The notes under the pieces are model-generated. The model was not told the DNA's origin. It saw only the letters and a program-made list of their open reading frames with translations, and ran no database searches. The position numbers and the translations under genes were made by a program. A stretch of DNA of 64,000 nucleotides from Myrica gale (Eukaryota; Streptophyta; Magnoliopsida; Fagales; Myricaceae), in NCBI GenBank assembly GCA_963930655.1, contig OZ005615.1, positions 8,078,001 to 8,142,000 on the forward strand, in the 5' to 3' direction. Shown here in pieces: positions 1 through 17,069 of this stretch (positions are counted from its first letter, which is position 1; the number at the start of each line of letters is the position of its first letter).

Positions 1-1982
1 TTACACTTACATAATTATATAAATTAAAGGAGAAAATATATTTTTCACCCATAAATTATTATAGGTTTTGCATTTTACACTCTAAACTATCAGTTTTGAT
101 ACATTGCACCCTCTAGCTACTAATTTTTGACACTTTACACCCTTTGTCGAATTTTTATACTAAAATAACCATAATGTCTTTTGAGCCATTTTGCATATAT
201 TGAAAATATTGCTGTCAATTTATTACTTTTTTAAAAGTATTATTGTCAAATTGATGATGGAAAATGTTTAATATTAGTAATTGAATGGTGCAGTGTGTCA
301 AAGTTAGTAGTTTAAGATGTAAAGTGTCTAATATTGATAGTTTGAAGATATAATATCTTAAATATGATAATTTAGGGTGCAACTCTAATACTTTATGAGT
401 GTAAAGTGTATGGGATTTGCTCCAAGTACAACTTTTTTACATAACGTTAATAAAACGTTGACGTTGTCACAAGCCCACGGAAGAGACCGCGCGAGTACTC
501 AATAATCACTTACGAACTGTCACAAAATTAGGAACAAAACCAATACCAATATGTCCCCGATTGAATAGCTCCTGTGTCAGACGAAAAAAACGACTCTTTT
601 TGTAGAGGCTCTGCTTATCTCTAGAATCTCTCACCCTCTCCTCTCTTCAACCTTCACTTCCTCCACCAGTTCTGACAGCAGGAGGACCAGCTTCTCCCGC
701 CTCCCTCTCCTCCCCCTAAGTAACCTCTCTTAGCCATAGCCAGTATAGTATCTGCAAAAACTCCCAATCATTTTTTGGGCACCTTTTTAGCGAGGGTCAA
801 GGGTAGATCTACTCAGTTTTAGAGGTTATTTTTGGCCATGCACAACATAGATATGCCCCCCCCCCTTCTCCACAGGAGTTCTTCTCTAGCCCAAACTGGA
901 GCTGGCTAGGCGGCTCGTGACGGCGCATGCACCAGCCCCTTTTCTTCTCTTTTTGAGTTATTTTTTGTGATCTCTCACGGTCACACTCTGTAAGGCTAGT
1001 TTCCGGTCACCCCTTGGCTGGCCATCCTCTGGTCAAAGATCTACTCGGCTTGTGTTTTTGTATTTTCCCTTTGTTTTTTCGATTTTCATTTCAAGAGTTC
1101 GTTGTGGGACGAAACTAGCGGGGACAACTTCTTTTTGGCGACCTCCGGCAGACATGCATACCTAACCAACTTCAATGGTCTCAGATATGCAACTTTGATG
1201 GTGTCCAGCAGCCCTATGTGGTCCCCCACCACAATTTGTGGACGTATCTTTAGAGAAGTAGGAGGGAGGAGCTCGACCACTTCGTCATCCAGCAATCGAA
1301 ACTGCCATGTGTGGCGGGTTCAAAATTATACCCAAGTCTTTGTAGTACCCGTTTTAGAACTATGGGCCTTTTGAGCTGTTTGCATGAGACTTTTATGATC
1401 ATTAATAAACATGTCTTTAAAATCAATTGGTACATAACCCTTTGAGCCTTGAATGATGTTGTAATAAGTTGTATGTCCCATAAATTTGTAACCTGCCCTG
1501 GTTGCTATATATTAAGCAATATTATAACTACCTTATGAAATGAAATTTACCGTTGCTTGGAAAAAGAAAAGAAAAGAATTATATCTCTAACACTCCCCCT
1601 CAAGTGTGGGTCTGACTCTCCTTTAATTGGGAGGCATAATACGTACAATATTTAATTAAAATTGGTGTAGAGTGTGGAATCAGGTCTCAAATTCAAGACT
1701 TTGACTCTCATACTATGTGAATCTTTCATTTATCTCAAAAGCTTAAGCTGATAGGAATACGATAATTTTATTATTTGAATTATATTTCTAACGTTAGATG
1801 CGGTGCTTGACGTTTAATTAGTACATATGCATGCAAGATCAAATTTGGCTTTTTTTCCTGGAGAAAAATGGAACGGTACGACTTCTACAAGAAAATAGAA
1901 TACACAAGAAGATGGGGAGGTGAGGGAATATTCAATAATACGGAGACGCCTGACATTCGTATACGTAGGACGTAGGATATTG
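1..1982. other. Intergenic, repeat-derived, no gene recognised
   Basis: I find no supported gene. About 28-422 is a fold-back element, listed separately. From about 590 to 1100 the sequence is pyrimidine-rich with a C9 run near 857; reading frames there show no recognisable domain. At 1589-1615 there is a phrase (CACTCCCCCTCAAGTG) often seen in plant repeats, but I cannot place it in a family. Confidence 0.5.
28..422. repeat. Fold-back (MITE-like) repeat with long imperfect inverted ends
   Basis: The left end starts GGAGAAAAT and contains ACACTCTAAACTATCA. The right end, reverse-complemented, starts GGAGCAAAT and contains CACCCTAAATTATCA. The arms are long, imperfect inverted repeats around an AT-rich centre. 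No open reading frame and no clear target duplication. Similar fold-back repeats lie at 31403-31598, about 39216-39561 and about 54420-54660. Confidence 0.5.
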
Positions 1983-2420
1983 GCGCTAGTTAGGGCTGTC
2001 CAAGATCCGGTCCGGGCCGGTTCAGTCCGGTTTGGCCGGCCAAACCGGAAATTTTTTAAAGCATATAGACTGGACCGGTCATATGACCGGTTTGGTCCGG
2101 TCCGGTCTCCGGTTTAGCCGGTCCGGTCTGAGCCGGTTTGGGTCGGTTTGGGCCATGCTATTTTGGGTCGGTTTTGGGTTGGGTCATGCCATTTTGGGCC
2201 GGTTTTAGGGTTGGGCCTTGCCATTTTGGGCCAATTTCCGGTTTGGGCCGGTTTGGAGAGGTATACTCAGGTCCGGTCCCGGGTTTTCATGAGGGTAAAC
2301 CGGAATCGGACCGGAATACACCGGTTTACCGGTCCGGTCAACCCGGTTTCAAAAAAGTCAACCGATTTGGGTCAAAACCGGTTCCGTCCGGCCGGTTTTT
2401 TGGACAGCCCTAGCGCTAGT
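1983..2420. mobile_element. Non-autonomous hAT-type element with perfect TSD
   Basis: The element body is 1991-2412 (422 bp). It is bounded by 13-bp perfect terminal inverted repeats, TAGGGCTGTCCAA at the left and TTGGACAGCCCTA at the right. It is flanked by a perfect 8-bp direct repeat, GCGCTAGT, at 1983-1990 and 2413-2420. An 8-bp target duplication with a TAGGG-type terminus is the hAT superfamily signature. The interior is packed with GGTCCGG and CCGGTTT motifs on both strands, the kind of sub-terminal repeats that hAT transposases bind. It encodes no transposase, so it must have been moved in trans. The identical TSD copies suggest a fairly recent insertion. Confidence 0.92.
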
Positions 2421-2446
2421 GGTGATGGCGGAATTGTGAGTTGCTA

Positions 2447-3365
<919 letters not shown>

Positions 3366-3554
3366 AGGTTATTGTGTGAGTGGACGGGTGAGATTAGAAG
3401 TTGAGAAATCTATTGGCTGAAAAATGCCACGTCATTTAATGAAACCGGGTCGGTTTCGTGGGTCGGGTTCATTAAATGACGTGACATTTTTTCAGCCATT
3501 AGATTTTTCAACTTCTAATCTCACCTGTCCACTCACACACTCACACAATAACCT
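3366..3554. repeat. Near-perfect hairpin element (fold-back MITE), 189 bp
   Basis: The left arm begins AGGTTATTGTGTGAGTGGAC and runs through TTGGCTGAAAAATG and CACGTCATTTAATGAA. The right arm is its reverse complement with few mismatches, ending CACACAATAACCT. The arms are about 80-90 bp with a short loop around 3446-3465, so almost the whole element is stem. There is no coding capacity. Transcription across it would give a long double-stranded stem. Confidence 0.8.
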
Positions 3555-4566
3555 CAATCACACAATAACTTTTATCAATTACTACATGGCTAGATTCATT
3601 GCTAATTAAGGAGAGACAATGGTTCGGTTTAGAAAATCTAGATCCATATATCTAAGATTTAAACTTAAATATAATAATCTTGATGAGATAATATCATATC
3701 AATTTTTATAGTTGAATTATGATATTATCTACACACAAGGTAAAGAATATCAAAAACGTATTTGAAATCAAAACTTAATTTGAAATGATCAGGCCTAGAG
3801 TGCCTTTGAAAAGTGGTCCTCGCAAAAAACTACAAATAAGGTGTGGTGTCTTTAAGAACAATAAGGTGTGGTGTCATTAAGAACAATAGATAAACGACCA
3901 AGTTTAGTCAGGCAATGAATCTTGAAGTGGACCAAGCAAAACCATAATAGCCAACTATAATTAAGTAGTATCTTTAAGAATAATATACAAAGGACCAAAT
4001 TTAGTCAATCAAAGGTAATAAAATGAATCCAATGGTTGTAACTCCCAAATATTAGGTTGAAAAACGATGGATCTCTTTTTAAAAATGAAATAGAATAAAA
4101 CATGAAAAAATATCAATTTTGAGCTTGAAAGGCTTGAGACTTGGAAAATAGAAACTGTGCTTGATCTCTAAAAACGAGGAATCCGTGGGGACAATAAAAC
4201 TTACAAGACAACTTCGGATCACTAGCGATATCTCTCTGAAATTGTCTGAAATATGGTGAATATGAATTTAACATTTAAGATATAAGACAAAGAGACTTGT
4301 AGAACTGAAATTTTTTTATGTAGTTGAGAAAAACACTATAGATTTATCGCTGGAAAGACGCGAAAGATGGGGGAAACTAGACCCACGCACCTTATTGCTG
4401 CAAGATTGCTGGCTCTATATCATAAAAGAAAAGATGGCCTCAATTAATATAGAGAAGTAGGAATATACCTTCCTATTTTCACTTCAGTTTTGCAATATTC
4501 TACATTTTGCAACTGTCGAATTATATGATAATTATAAAATGAATCACCTCGATCGAATAAGCACCA
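3555..4566. other. Intergenic, nothing recognised apart from a small tandem duplication
   Basis: A unit of about 27 bp (AATAAGGTGTGGTGTC...AAGAACA) is present twice in tandem at about 3835-3890. The rest is AT-rich with no supported gene. Confidence 0.5.
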
Positions 4567-4648
4567 GTGAGCATGCCGGAGTGGTTATCAGGAATGACTA
4601 GAAATCATGTGGGCTCTGCCCGCGCAGGTTCGAGTCCTTCTGCTCACG
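4567..4648 (+). tRNA. tRNA-Ser (anticodon AGA), slightly degenerate
   Basis: The acceptor stem GTGAGCA (4567-4573) pairs perfectly with TGCTCAC (4641-4647), followed by discriminator G. A box A-like GCCGGAGTGGTTATC and box B-like GGTTCGAGTCC are present, with the long class II variable arm (GTGGGCTCTGCCCGC) typical of tRNA-Ser. The anticodon loop CTAGAAA gives AGA at 4600-4602. No intron and no genomic CCA, as expected in plants. Two stem pairs look broken: C4625 opposite T4639 in the T stem, and the outermost anticodon-stem pair (A opposite G). This copy could therefore be a weak gene or a young pseudogene. Confidence 0.8.
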
Positions 4649-5397
4649 TGTATAAAATTCGCATTCCTAATTACTATGAAATCCCTTTTAATTTTGTTAA
4701 GATGGCAACCCTGGGTTTGCGAAAAAAAGTGACTTCTGAGTTCTGACCAGCCTTCTGGCTCATGTTTTATCACTTGTTGTACAGCATTGTCTGCTGGCTC
4801 ACCATGATCTTTTTTTTTTAGTGAGCTCCAAGGAGTTGATATGTAAGTCAATAAGAACGCAAAGCCTAACAGCAAATTAATTCACTATTTGTCATCAAGT
4901 GAGACTAGCAATGCATGCTCAGGAAAAGAAAAGAAAAGAAAATACAATGACAATGCACGCATTATTAGAATCCAGTTCCTCTGACAGTGACTGGTTAATG
5001 ATTTATAGGGTTACAACACCGGACTCTGCATAAAATAGCTGAAGAATTAATAAAGGAATTCACAACGACCCAGAAGCAAAAAACGAAATACTTCATAGTA
5101 ATTACAGTTAAAAAAGACGTTTAGGCTCGCAGGCTAGCTAACACAAAAACTAGTTAACGCCAGAACAAGACTGTTATGACCTACTGGGGATAATTACCTC
5201 CCTCCATCATGGAGCATTGAAAATGTGGTATGCGAGACAAAAATCTTTTCCACAGTAGCTGTTGCATAGGATCTTGGGAAACTTTTTTATTGTAAACCCA
5301 TGCAATATCCTCTGTATAATAACAATATCGTACGTGTACCCTAATATATATGAGTTGATCGAGTCCAGAAAAAAAATTTCATATGGACATGACTTTC
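4649..5397. other. Intergenic, downstream of the ENTH gene
   Basis: No gene recognised. The right part (about 5200-5397) should be the original 3' UTR of the minus-strand ENTH gene, whose ancestral stop codon is at 5398-5400. Confidence 0.5.
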
Positions 5398-7736
5398 TCA
5401 ATACCAAAGGGAATGCTGGCGATCGAACTTTTTCTTCATCTTCCTCCCGGCATCAGAAGCACTCCGAAATCCTACTTTCCCGTCAGGGTTCAGTTATTGT
5501 GCTGATCTTTAACGTGCTGATAACTGCTGATGAACGGGTAGGATCAAATTTTCAAGATACAATGGCTGTTAACAAGCCACGTCAATTAAAATCATTTGGC
5601 CTGTGAACTGACCTGATTTGAGATGAACCGACCCGTTTCATTCCAGATGACCCGCGAACAGAACCAGCTAAAACAAAACCCAAATCTGCCTCTTCTTCCC
5701 ACCTCTCCCAGCCTCCCAGCTCCGTCCCAGAAGCAAAGGAAGGAAATGTGGTTTTTGTTCGTGTGCGACGGGAAATAGAAGGAATTGGCGAGGCAGCAAG
5801 CGTCTGGGTCATGTCCTTTCTGTGGAGGCAAAGTGCGAGCCTTGGATGTTGATAGGCAGTAGAACTGTTGTTTTCTACACCTGTGTCAGGATCAAGAGAG
5901 TATTTCTGCACTTTGTGTTCTTACCTTCTTCGTCGCCGATTGCTGGCTATGACCTGTCTTCTTATTTCTTCTTCTTGCTTTTGTTTAGTGGGAGCTGGGC
6001 AACGGTTCTGCGAAGAAGAAGACAGTTCTGTTTTGGAATAAAATCGCGGGTCATCTACGTGGAGCTGGGTCGGGTAATCTGAAATTCGGGTTAAGTGGGT
6101 CAAGTCTTTTTAATTGAGGTGGCGACTTAACAGCCATTGGATCATGAAGTATAAATCCTGACCGTCCATCAGTACTCCTCAGCACAATAACCCTCAGCAT
6201 AATAACCGAACCCTTTCCCGTCATTACCTGTTGAAGGACTAATGCAGGCCAGCTTCGAGCGAATTCCATTCATAAAACCACCCACTTTTTCATAATCTTC
6301 ATCTTCACGAGAATCACTTAAAAAGCCCGTTTCTTGAATTCCAGGGCAATCCCAAAGGTGGGATCCTTCGACATTGCTGTCTGTAGCTTTGAATGCAGTC
6401 CTCTCTTGGTCACATATTCCTTCTCCTGAATAACATTCCGAGAAATCTTTCGCAAGCAAGGACAATTCATGAGGTTTGCTTAGCTCATTTTCATAATTCC
6501 ATATGGGACTTGCGGAGGAACATGGTGAGAAAAATGATGACAACCTTGACGCTTCAGAGGACGACGAGGCAATGGAAGATGAAGGAGAAGTACTGATTGA
6601 ACCTCCAAAGCCTTGGATTTCTTTTGTTATTCTGAGCGCCTTAAGGCGCGCTGCTTTGAATGTCTCTCCTCCTCCGAGAAGTTTAAGTATCCCGTTTGAT
6701 TTATTTTGCATGCAGACACCCCAGTTGAACCTAACATCAACCACCGGGAAATTACAGTATTTCATAAGAATGACATATATACCTATTGGTATATGCATTT
6801 TACCAGAGAAAACAATGGATTTTAGTCTAGTAATTACCCTTTTTCATCTTTGTGGTTAAATGTTCCAAGCACTTCAATAACACCAGTATCTCGTTGGAAT
6901 TCTTCAGCAAAATCTTCGGGACCATGGGTTAGTAAGAACTCAAGTAGTACCAGTGAATTGTACGATTGTCTCCATCGCTTCCAATCAATGCTATAGAACC
7001 TGCAATAGATACTTTTATCGCTCATAACAAGCTCAAGCAATGGGCTTTTAACAATGGAACGTTTCTAGGCCGAAGTAAAAGCACAACCTACGGCTTACCT
7101 TCTGTGAAGAACATCAACAATTCTCCAATAATCATCTTTCTCAAAAGACGCTTCAGCTATTCTAGCCATGGTTCTAGCATCAGGACTACGTGGCTCATTA
7201 TTTGTTGCTTCTTCAGCCAACCTTGATGAACAGAACATCTATCAATCTCGTATCTCAACACAATGCACAGTAGACGAACCAGCAACTATTAATTACTTGA
7301 AAAGCAAACTACAAAAAATTATCAATTTCAACGGCCTATATATACAATTAATGCACATGAAGGGTGAAATTCTAATATGGATGGCAATTAATCATTAATA
7401 TATTTTCCTTGCACTTGTTGGATTGGTTGTAGTCCGTTAATTCTACGAGCAAGAAATATATGTATGTATGTATGTATGTATGGATTCATGGCCTATATAT
7501 ATTTGCATAATATGCATGTTTCTCTTAGTGTTGAAGAACATCATTAACTCTCTGAGTTGTATACAAAACCATTAAATGATCTCTTACTATTCTGCGTCTA
7601 CATCGACTATGATGAAGAAAAAGGCTTACAGTTCAGCTTCAGTAACATCAGTGAAGGCCAGCCTAGCAGTTTTGTACTTTTCGTGTAGAAAAGAAGATGC
7701 TTGCTGCTTAATCTGGCCAAGCAATAAGGACCCCAT
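5398..7736 (-). CDS. ENTH/VHS-family (epsin-like) trafficking adaptor, last exon split by a MULE
   Basis: The coding exons on the minus strand are 7630-7736, 7099-7221, 6838-6999 and 6169-6730, all with GT-AG borders and matching phases. The frame has 317 codons before TGA at 6169-6171. The protein starts MGSLLLGQIKQQASSFLHEK and has the plant ENTH/VHS signature in order: KTARLAFTDVTEAELLAEEA, SFEKDDYWRIVDVLHRR, YNSLVLLEFLLTHGPEDFAE, FNWGVCMQNKSNGILKLLGG. After about residue 150 comes a Ser-rich low-complexity tail. The fold binds phosphoinositides and recruits clathrin and coat partners at endosomal or Golgi membranes (family knowledge). A MULE at 5486-6213 sits inside the last exon. Joining its flanks gives an in-frame ancestral end of 25 residues (VGFRSASDAGRK...RQHSLWY, stop at 5398-5400). 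The current frame instead ends in 14 transposon-derived residues, GFGYYAEGYCAEEY. Whether the truncated protein is made is unknown. Confidence 0.88.
5476..6223. mobile_element. Mutator-like (MULE) non-autonomous element in the last ENTH exon
   Basis: The body is 5486-6213 (728 bp), flanked by a perfect 10-bp direct repeat TTTCCCGTCA (5476-5485 and 6214-6223). The ends are inverted: GGGTTCAGTTATTGTGCTGA at the left and, reverse-complemented from the right, GGGTTCGGTTATTATGCTGA. Similarity between the ends continues for roughly 180 bp, including CAATGGCTGTTAA and CAATTAAAA and, further in, GATGACCCGCG. Long TIRs plus a 9-10 bp target duplication point to the Mutator superfamily. No transposase frame is visible in the middle. 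The interior has pyrimidine- and purine-rich tracts that could be captured host sequence, but I recognise no donor gene. Confidence 0.9.
7457..7483. repeat. (TATG)n microsatellite
   Basis: About six tandem TATG units in the first intron of the ENTH gene, which spans 7222-7629. Confidence 0.9.
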
Positions 7737-8287
7737 AGCAAGGCAGATGGTTCTTTAACAGCAGTACTGATCAACTGTAATAACGAACCCCTAATTTGAA
7801 GCCTTTGTTGTATAATCTAACCTAATATTACTGAGTACTGTTCAGCAAATATATACCAATCAACCAGACTATCGAGCTAGCTCAATGCAAGAGCTTTCTT
7901 CGAAGCAATATTTGTACATTTAAAGAACTTGAATACCGAGCAGTACCGGCCAGCAGGAGAAGGAAAAGTTTTCCAGATCCAGTTCCTTAAACGGGATATA
8001 TAAAAAGACGATCCAAAAGAACCTAACCACACACTATTCTGAGATGAAAATTAAGGACAGTCGCTTTACATGGGTAGCCATGATTCTAGCCCAGAAAATA
8101 AAGGATAAGTTTTTTACGAAAAAGGAATTAATACGAACTGACCAATATATATGTTAGACTTTGACTAAATATAACCCACAAGTTGTTGGACGATTTTTAT
8201 TCTTCCATTTGGAAATAAGGTTGATTGAACTGAAGCTAGGATCAGCTAAACATCACGCTCTGGAGAAATCCTTCTTTCGGGCACTTT

Positions 8288-8331
8288 AACAGGTGCCAAG
8301 TTAAAAAAAAAAAAAAAACAGGTGCCAAGTT
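8288..8331 (+). mobile_element. Poly(A)-only retroposition scar
   Basis: A 15-bp direct repeat, AACAGGTGCCAAGTT (8288-8302 and 8317-8331), encloses only 14 A residues. A target duplication around a bare A tail is what L1-type target-primed reverse transcription would leave if it stopped almost at once. Confidence 0.7.
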
Positions 8332-10189
8332 TGAGGTTGACAGGTTATTTGTGTGATCCCCTGGACGTCTTCCATTTAGCCGACAAAGGCTTGGGCCTGC
8401 CCTATTTTCAGTATTCGTTGCTATATTCCTAGGTGGCTAGATGTTCATTTACGAAGTTGTCGTGTGAACTCCAGGGCCCATGAAATTGGACGTTGGGCCA
8501 CCCCCAACACTTTTTTTTTCCCTAACGATGCTGATCGGTAGATATTTTCCCTCTTTTATAAAAGTATTAAGATCTTCTCATTTCTTGCCTAAATTGCACC
8601 GTGCAATTCGAAAAGAGATAAACACAACAGATAAATTTCATTGTAAAGTCTATGTTGTCTGAAACTTTACATTAACAAATTAATTAATGGTATAATATCC
8701 GCTTATTGTGTATTTCTTTCCGAATTACAGGCGTACGCGGATGACTTCTTCCTATTACAGATCATATCCACTCTTTATTTATTAATATAGAGCCATCTAA
8801 GCGGCTGATATTCGCCTCAATATTCTCATATATACAGAAATACTAACGTACTGCCCATTAATGAATTGCTCTTTCTTAATTAGTGTCATCAATATGATGT
8901 TATCTGATATCTACTTAAGATACAATTCCATAAATGAAAGGAGAGTACTGATTTCTCGATGATGATTACGTGTATATAAGGATCTAATTAACTGCGCGCC
9001 TTTATTAGCAGTTCATGAATAAAAAGTTAATGACCAAATCATATAATTAAAACCCCTGCACTCTTTTGCAGTATGACCTTTACACTATTCTAGTTTTGGC
9101 ATTGAGCTCCTAACTCTGAACTTTAGTTGCAATGTTTAGGCTCTAGGATATAAACATTCCAATTCTCATGCTTACCTAAAATTAAAATATGATCTCTAGT
9201 ATCCTTAGCTGCACAGTCTTTTTTCCCGTAGGCAATCATACCTTAGACATTGCAGGCCTTAGAGAGTGTGAATTGAAACTCAAATTTCGACTTCAAAGTG
9301 TCAAGTGCTGAAGTTCTTAGTTTTGGAGATTACATGCATTGCAAAAATGTTAGTAGTTCGAGGGGTTAAGTATATTAATATTTCTTCAGAGAACTGTCAT
9401 CAAGAAGGATGCATTTATTTAAACGCCAAAATTGGGTTAATATCTGTGTCGTAATATTTGTTCTGTTGTTCATGATGTAGATGCAGATTCGGCTGTGATA
9501 TTCTATTTGTGGTTTTTCTGGATTGAGTTGTAGATTGTATTGCTTGCCTGTACAGATCCCTTTTTGGATTGAAATTTATCATCCAAAAACAAAGTGCTAG
9601 CGCTGATAGGGATTCAAAATAATGCAGTAAATCCTTTAAGTGTTTGGCTGGCATGCATGGACAACTACTAAAAAATTTCAATCTAGTAATGTGTATGCTA
9701 GAGCTGATCTATATGATTTTTAATAAATAGTTAAAAATCAATAAATATGTTGTCATTTTAGACAACAGGTGACAAACAATATGCTCAACACATTCTATTT
9801 ATTCATTATATAATGTGTTTATCATGCTGAAAGATTAACGAGCTGTGGGGATCGAGCCAATGGCGCCTTGGAATCACAAAAGAGAGGGAGGGGTAGGGGA
9901 AAAGATTAGGTTATGTAAGCTTTTATATATATACAAAGATGTTATAAGTTGGCCAAGTCAAGTCAAACTACGTTCCTCATTATCTCATCTCATAATTAAA
10001 TGAGGTGGTCAAATCCGTACCCTTGAATTTGTTTTTTGAAATTATAACCGTACTTAATAATAACTTAGAACAAACTATCTTATGACCTAATCTTTTTTCC
10101 TGGGATAGTGCTCGCTAAAGTAGAGATGGTTGATTGGATTTTGAGACATGAGAAGAGAATGATTTAGTTGCAAATAATAAAGGGGGAGA

Positions 10190-10470
10190 ATGTTAAGCAG
10201 TAAATGTAAATCAAACACATACATAAGTCAATATTTAACATGGTTCGACAACTGAAGACACAGGAGAGAACTTGGATTTCACTAATAAGAAAACAACTAT
10301 TACAAGAATTTCTCTCTTAACTCTCACCACCACCGCACCTCCCTCTCAATCCTCTCTCAACCCACTCTGCTTGCTGTACGGTGCTCTTCATAGAGGCACA
10401 CTCAACTCAGTTAGTCACTTACAATAGTCAGTATTTATAGGGAGAGATCAACGTGTGAATGGAGAAAGCT
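10190..10470. mobile_element. Possible LTR-type fossil fragment
   Basis: The phrase TTAACATGGTTCGACA followed by short Cys- and Ser-coloured AT/CT-rich sequence resembles the conserved segment found in many plant copia LTRs. No paired ends or target duplication found, so this is a weak call. It looks like a degraded remnant. Confidence 0.3.
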
Positions 10471-11275
10471 TCTTCAAATTTTTCCGTTCATTAACTTCTC
10501 TTTTTCGGTGACGACTGAAATTTGTCAATATCTGGGGCTTGCAAATGTTGACGCTGTAGGGGTACGAAATTAACGCCCAACAGAGAAGATCTGAAAAAAT
10601 AATTGGTGCCTCCGATGTTGCCATGATAGCAACGAATGTATCATTAACGCGCGGAAAAATAATTGGTGTATGCAGAAACTAGCTTCTTCCATTATGAACG
10701 AATCGCCACGACATCAACCTCTTGGCTGCCCAAAAGAGAAGAACAGAGAAATGTACGATTCTCTTCAGCAAACAAAACAACATTCCAGGAACTATGCTCG
10801 TCTTTGTATATAAATAACGGTGCGCTCATGTGTCCAAAATCAAGAAATGTGAATCGAATGCAACCCTTTGGACATTTTCCCGCATAAATCGGTGTCTTCA
10901 TTTCTCTTCGTTTACCATCATTTTTGTGCTCTGCTTATGTAGTATTTGTCTTTGAAAGTATCAGAGTCGAGTTTTCCTCTCCTCCGCTTAGCCCATCTCT
11001 TATGTGAGTTTCATCGGGATCGCATCCATAGGTACATTTCCTGCACGACTGTTCCTTTTGTTGTGCTCTGTCAGAATCTCTGTTTTCCCTAGCTAATACG
11101 CCAGTCTTACAGAGCACGAAAGCATCATAAAATTCATTGCAGTGTTTGTAACAAGTTTAAAGTTTAGAGAGGTATTTAATTCGCCGAAAGATATAATTTG
11201 CTCTATTTACAACTCTTTGTCTAGTTACAGTTTGAAAGCAAATCACTAAATAAACGTTTTTGGCTGACAACATCA

Positions 11276-11706
11276 TTATAATAAGGGAATTTGGCATTTC
11301 AGTCCTTGGGTTTAGACCCCTTTGGCAAATGGGTCTTTGGGTTTTAAATTTCAAAATTTTAGTCCTTAAGTTTTCGTTGTTTGACAAAATGATCATTTCG
11401 TTAGTCTGCCGTTCATATGCTTGACGGATTTAAAGCGGTCGACCGGATATATATGTAAAAAGTGAGTAGTCGACCGCTATATAAAGCGGACGACCGCTTC
11501 ATATAGCGAACGACCGTACAAATTTGCTGACGTGTAGCAGTCGACCGCTTCAAATCCGTTAAGTATATGGACGACAAACTAACGGAAGGACCATTTTGTC
11601 AAACAACGAAAACTCAAGAACTAAAATTTTGAAATTTGAAACTCAAGGACCCATTTGTCAAAGGGATATAAATCAAGGACCAAGTTGTCAAATTCCCTTA
11701 TAATAA
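11276..11706. mobile_element. MULE-type MITE with perfect 9-bp TSD and GTCGACCGC array
   Basis: The body is 11285-11697 (413 bp). The ends are inverted, GGGAATTTGGCA and TGTCAAATTCCC, and the arms stay palindromic for about 170 bp (for example TTTTCGTTGTTTGACAAAATG opposite its complement). It is flanked by perfect 9-bp direct repeats, TTATAATAA, at 11276-11284 and 11698-11706. The AT-rich 9-bp duplication and long TIRs fit Mutator-like MITEs. The loop region (about 11430-11560) has at least five copies of a GTCGACCGC or near-identical motif in both orientations. No coding capacity. Confidence 0.88.
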
Positions 11707-12263
11707 ACCATCGAGGTAGGAATGTTTGTTGCATAAAGCCAAGCGGATCAGAAAAGTTACACAAAGTGGCTGAGGAAAGGAGAACCAATGAGTATCCAAC
11801 TTCATTCACCAGAAATCAACTTCTACGTAACTATTATTGCACCACAGATTCGGATAAAGCTCCGTGAAAATTTTGAATATGATATGAAATGCAGGACGAG
11901 AAGATATAGGCCAACTTTTACTCGTCAAGCAAGGTTTTTTTTTCCCCAGAAAAAATATAACAGCGGTACTTATTACAACTACCAGTGTCTCCAACATATG
12001 AACATTCCCTAACGTGAGATAATTCCCCCCTTTCTTGGACGAGCCTAAAAACCATTGCAACGGCTCCAAACCTGAAAGAGGTACAGGAGTCTGCACGTGT
12101 CCTTGGTAGGAACTTCAGTGCCGCTTTAGCTGTGAATTGAACCCAACAATTGATGCACATATACAAAGTAGCTGAGGTAAAATTATAACATTGCTGACAT
12201 GATGGCAAACTGCAGGACTCCTGACCCTGGAAACAAGCACTTCTTACCAGATGGATTCATCCT

Positions 12264-17069
<4,806 letters not shown>

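Larger units (their letters stand above)
7737..11275. other. Long intergenic region, no gene recognised
   Basis: The first part should hold the promoter and 5' UTR of the minus-strand ENTH gene. I see no domain-bearing frame. A poly(A) retroposition scar lies at 8288-8331 and a possible LTR-type fragment at about 10190-10470; both are listed separately. Confidence 0.5.

Noticed and set aside
1102-1374. Overlapping open frames on both strands near 1.1-1.4 kb
   Set aside because: Both strands are open with no recognisable motif, typical of repeat-derived sequence.
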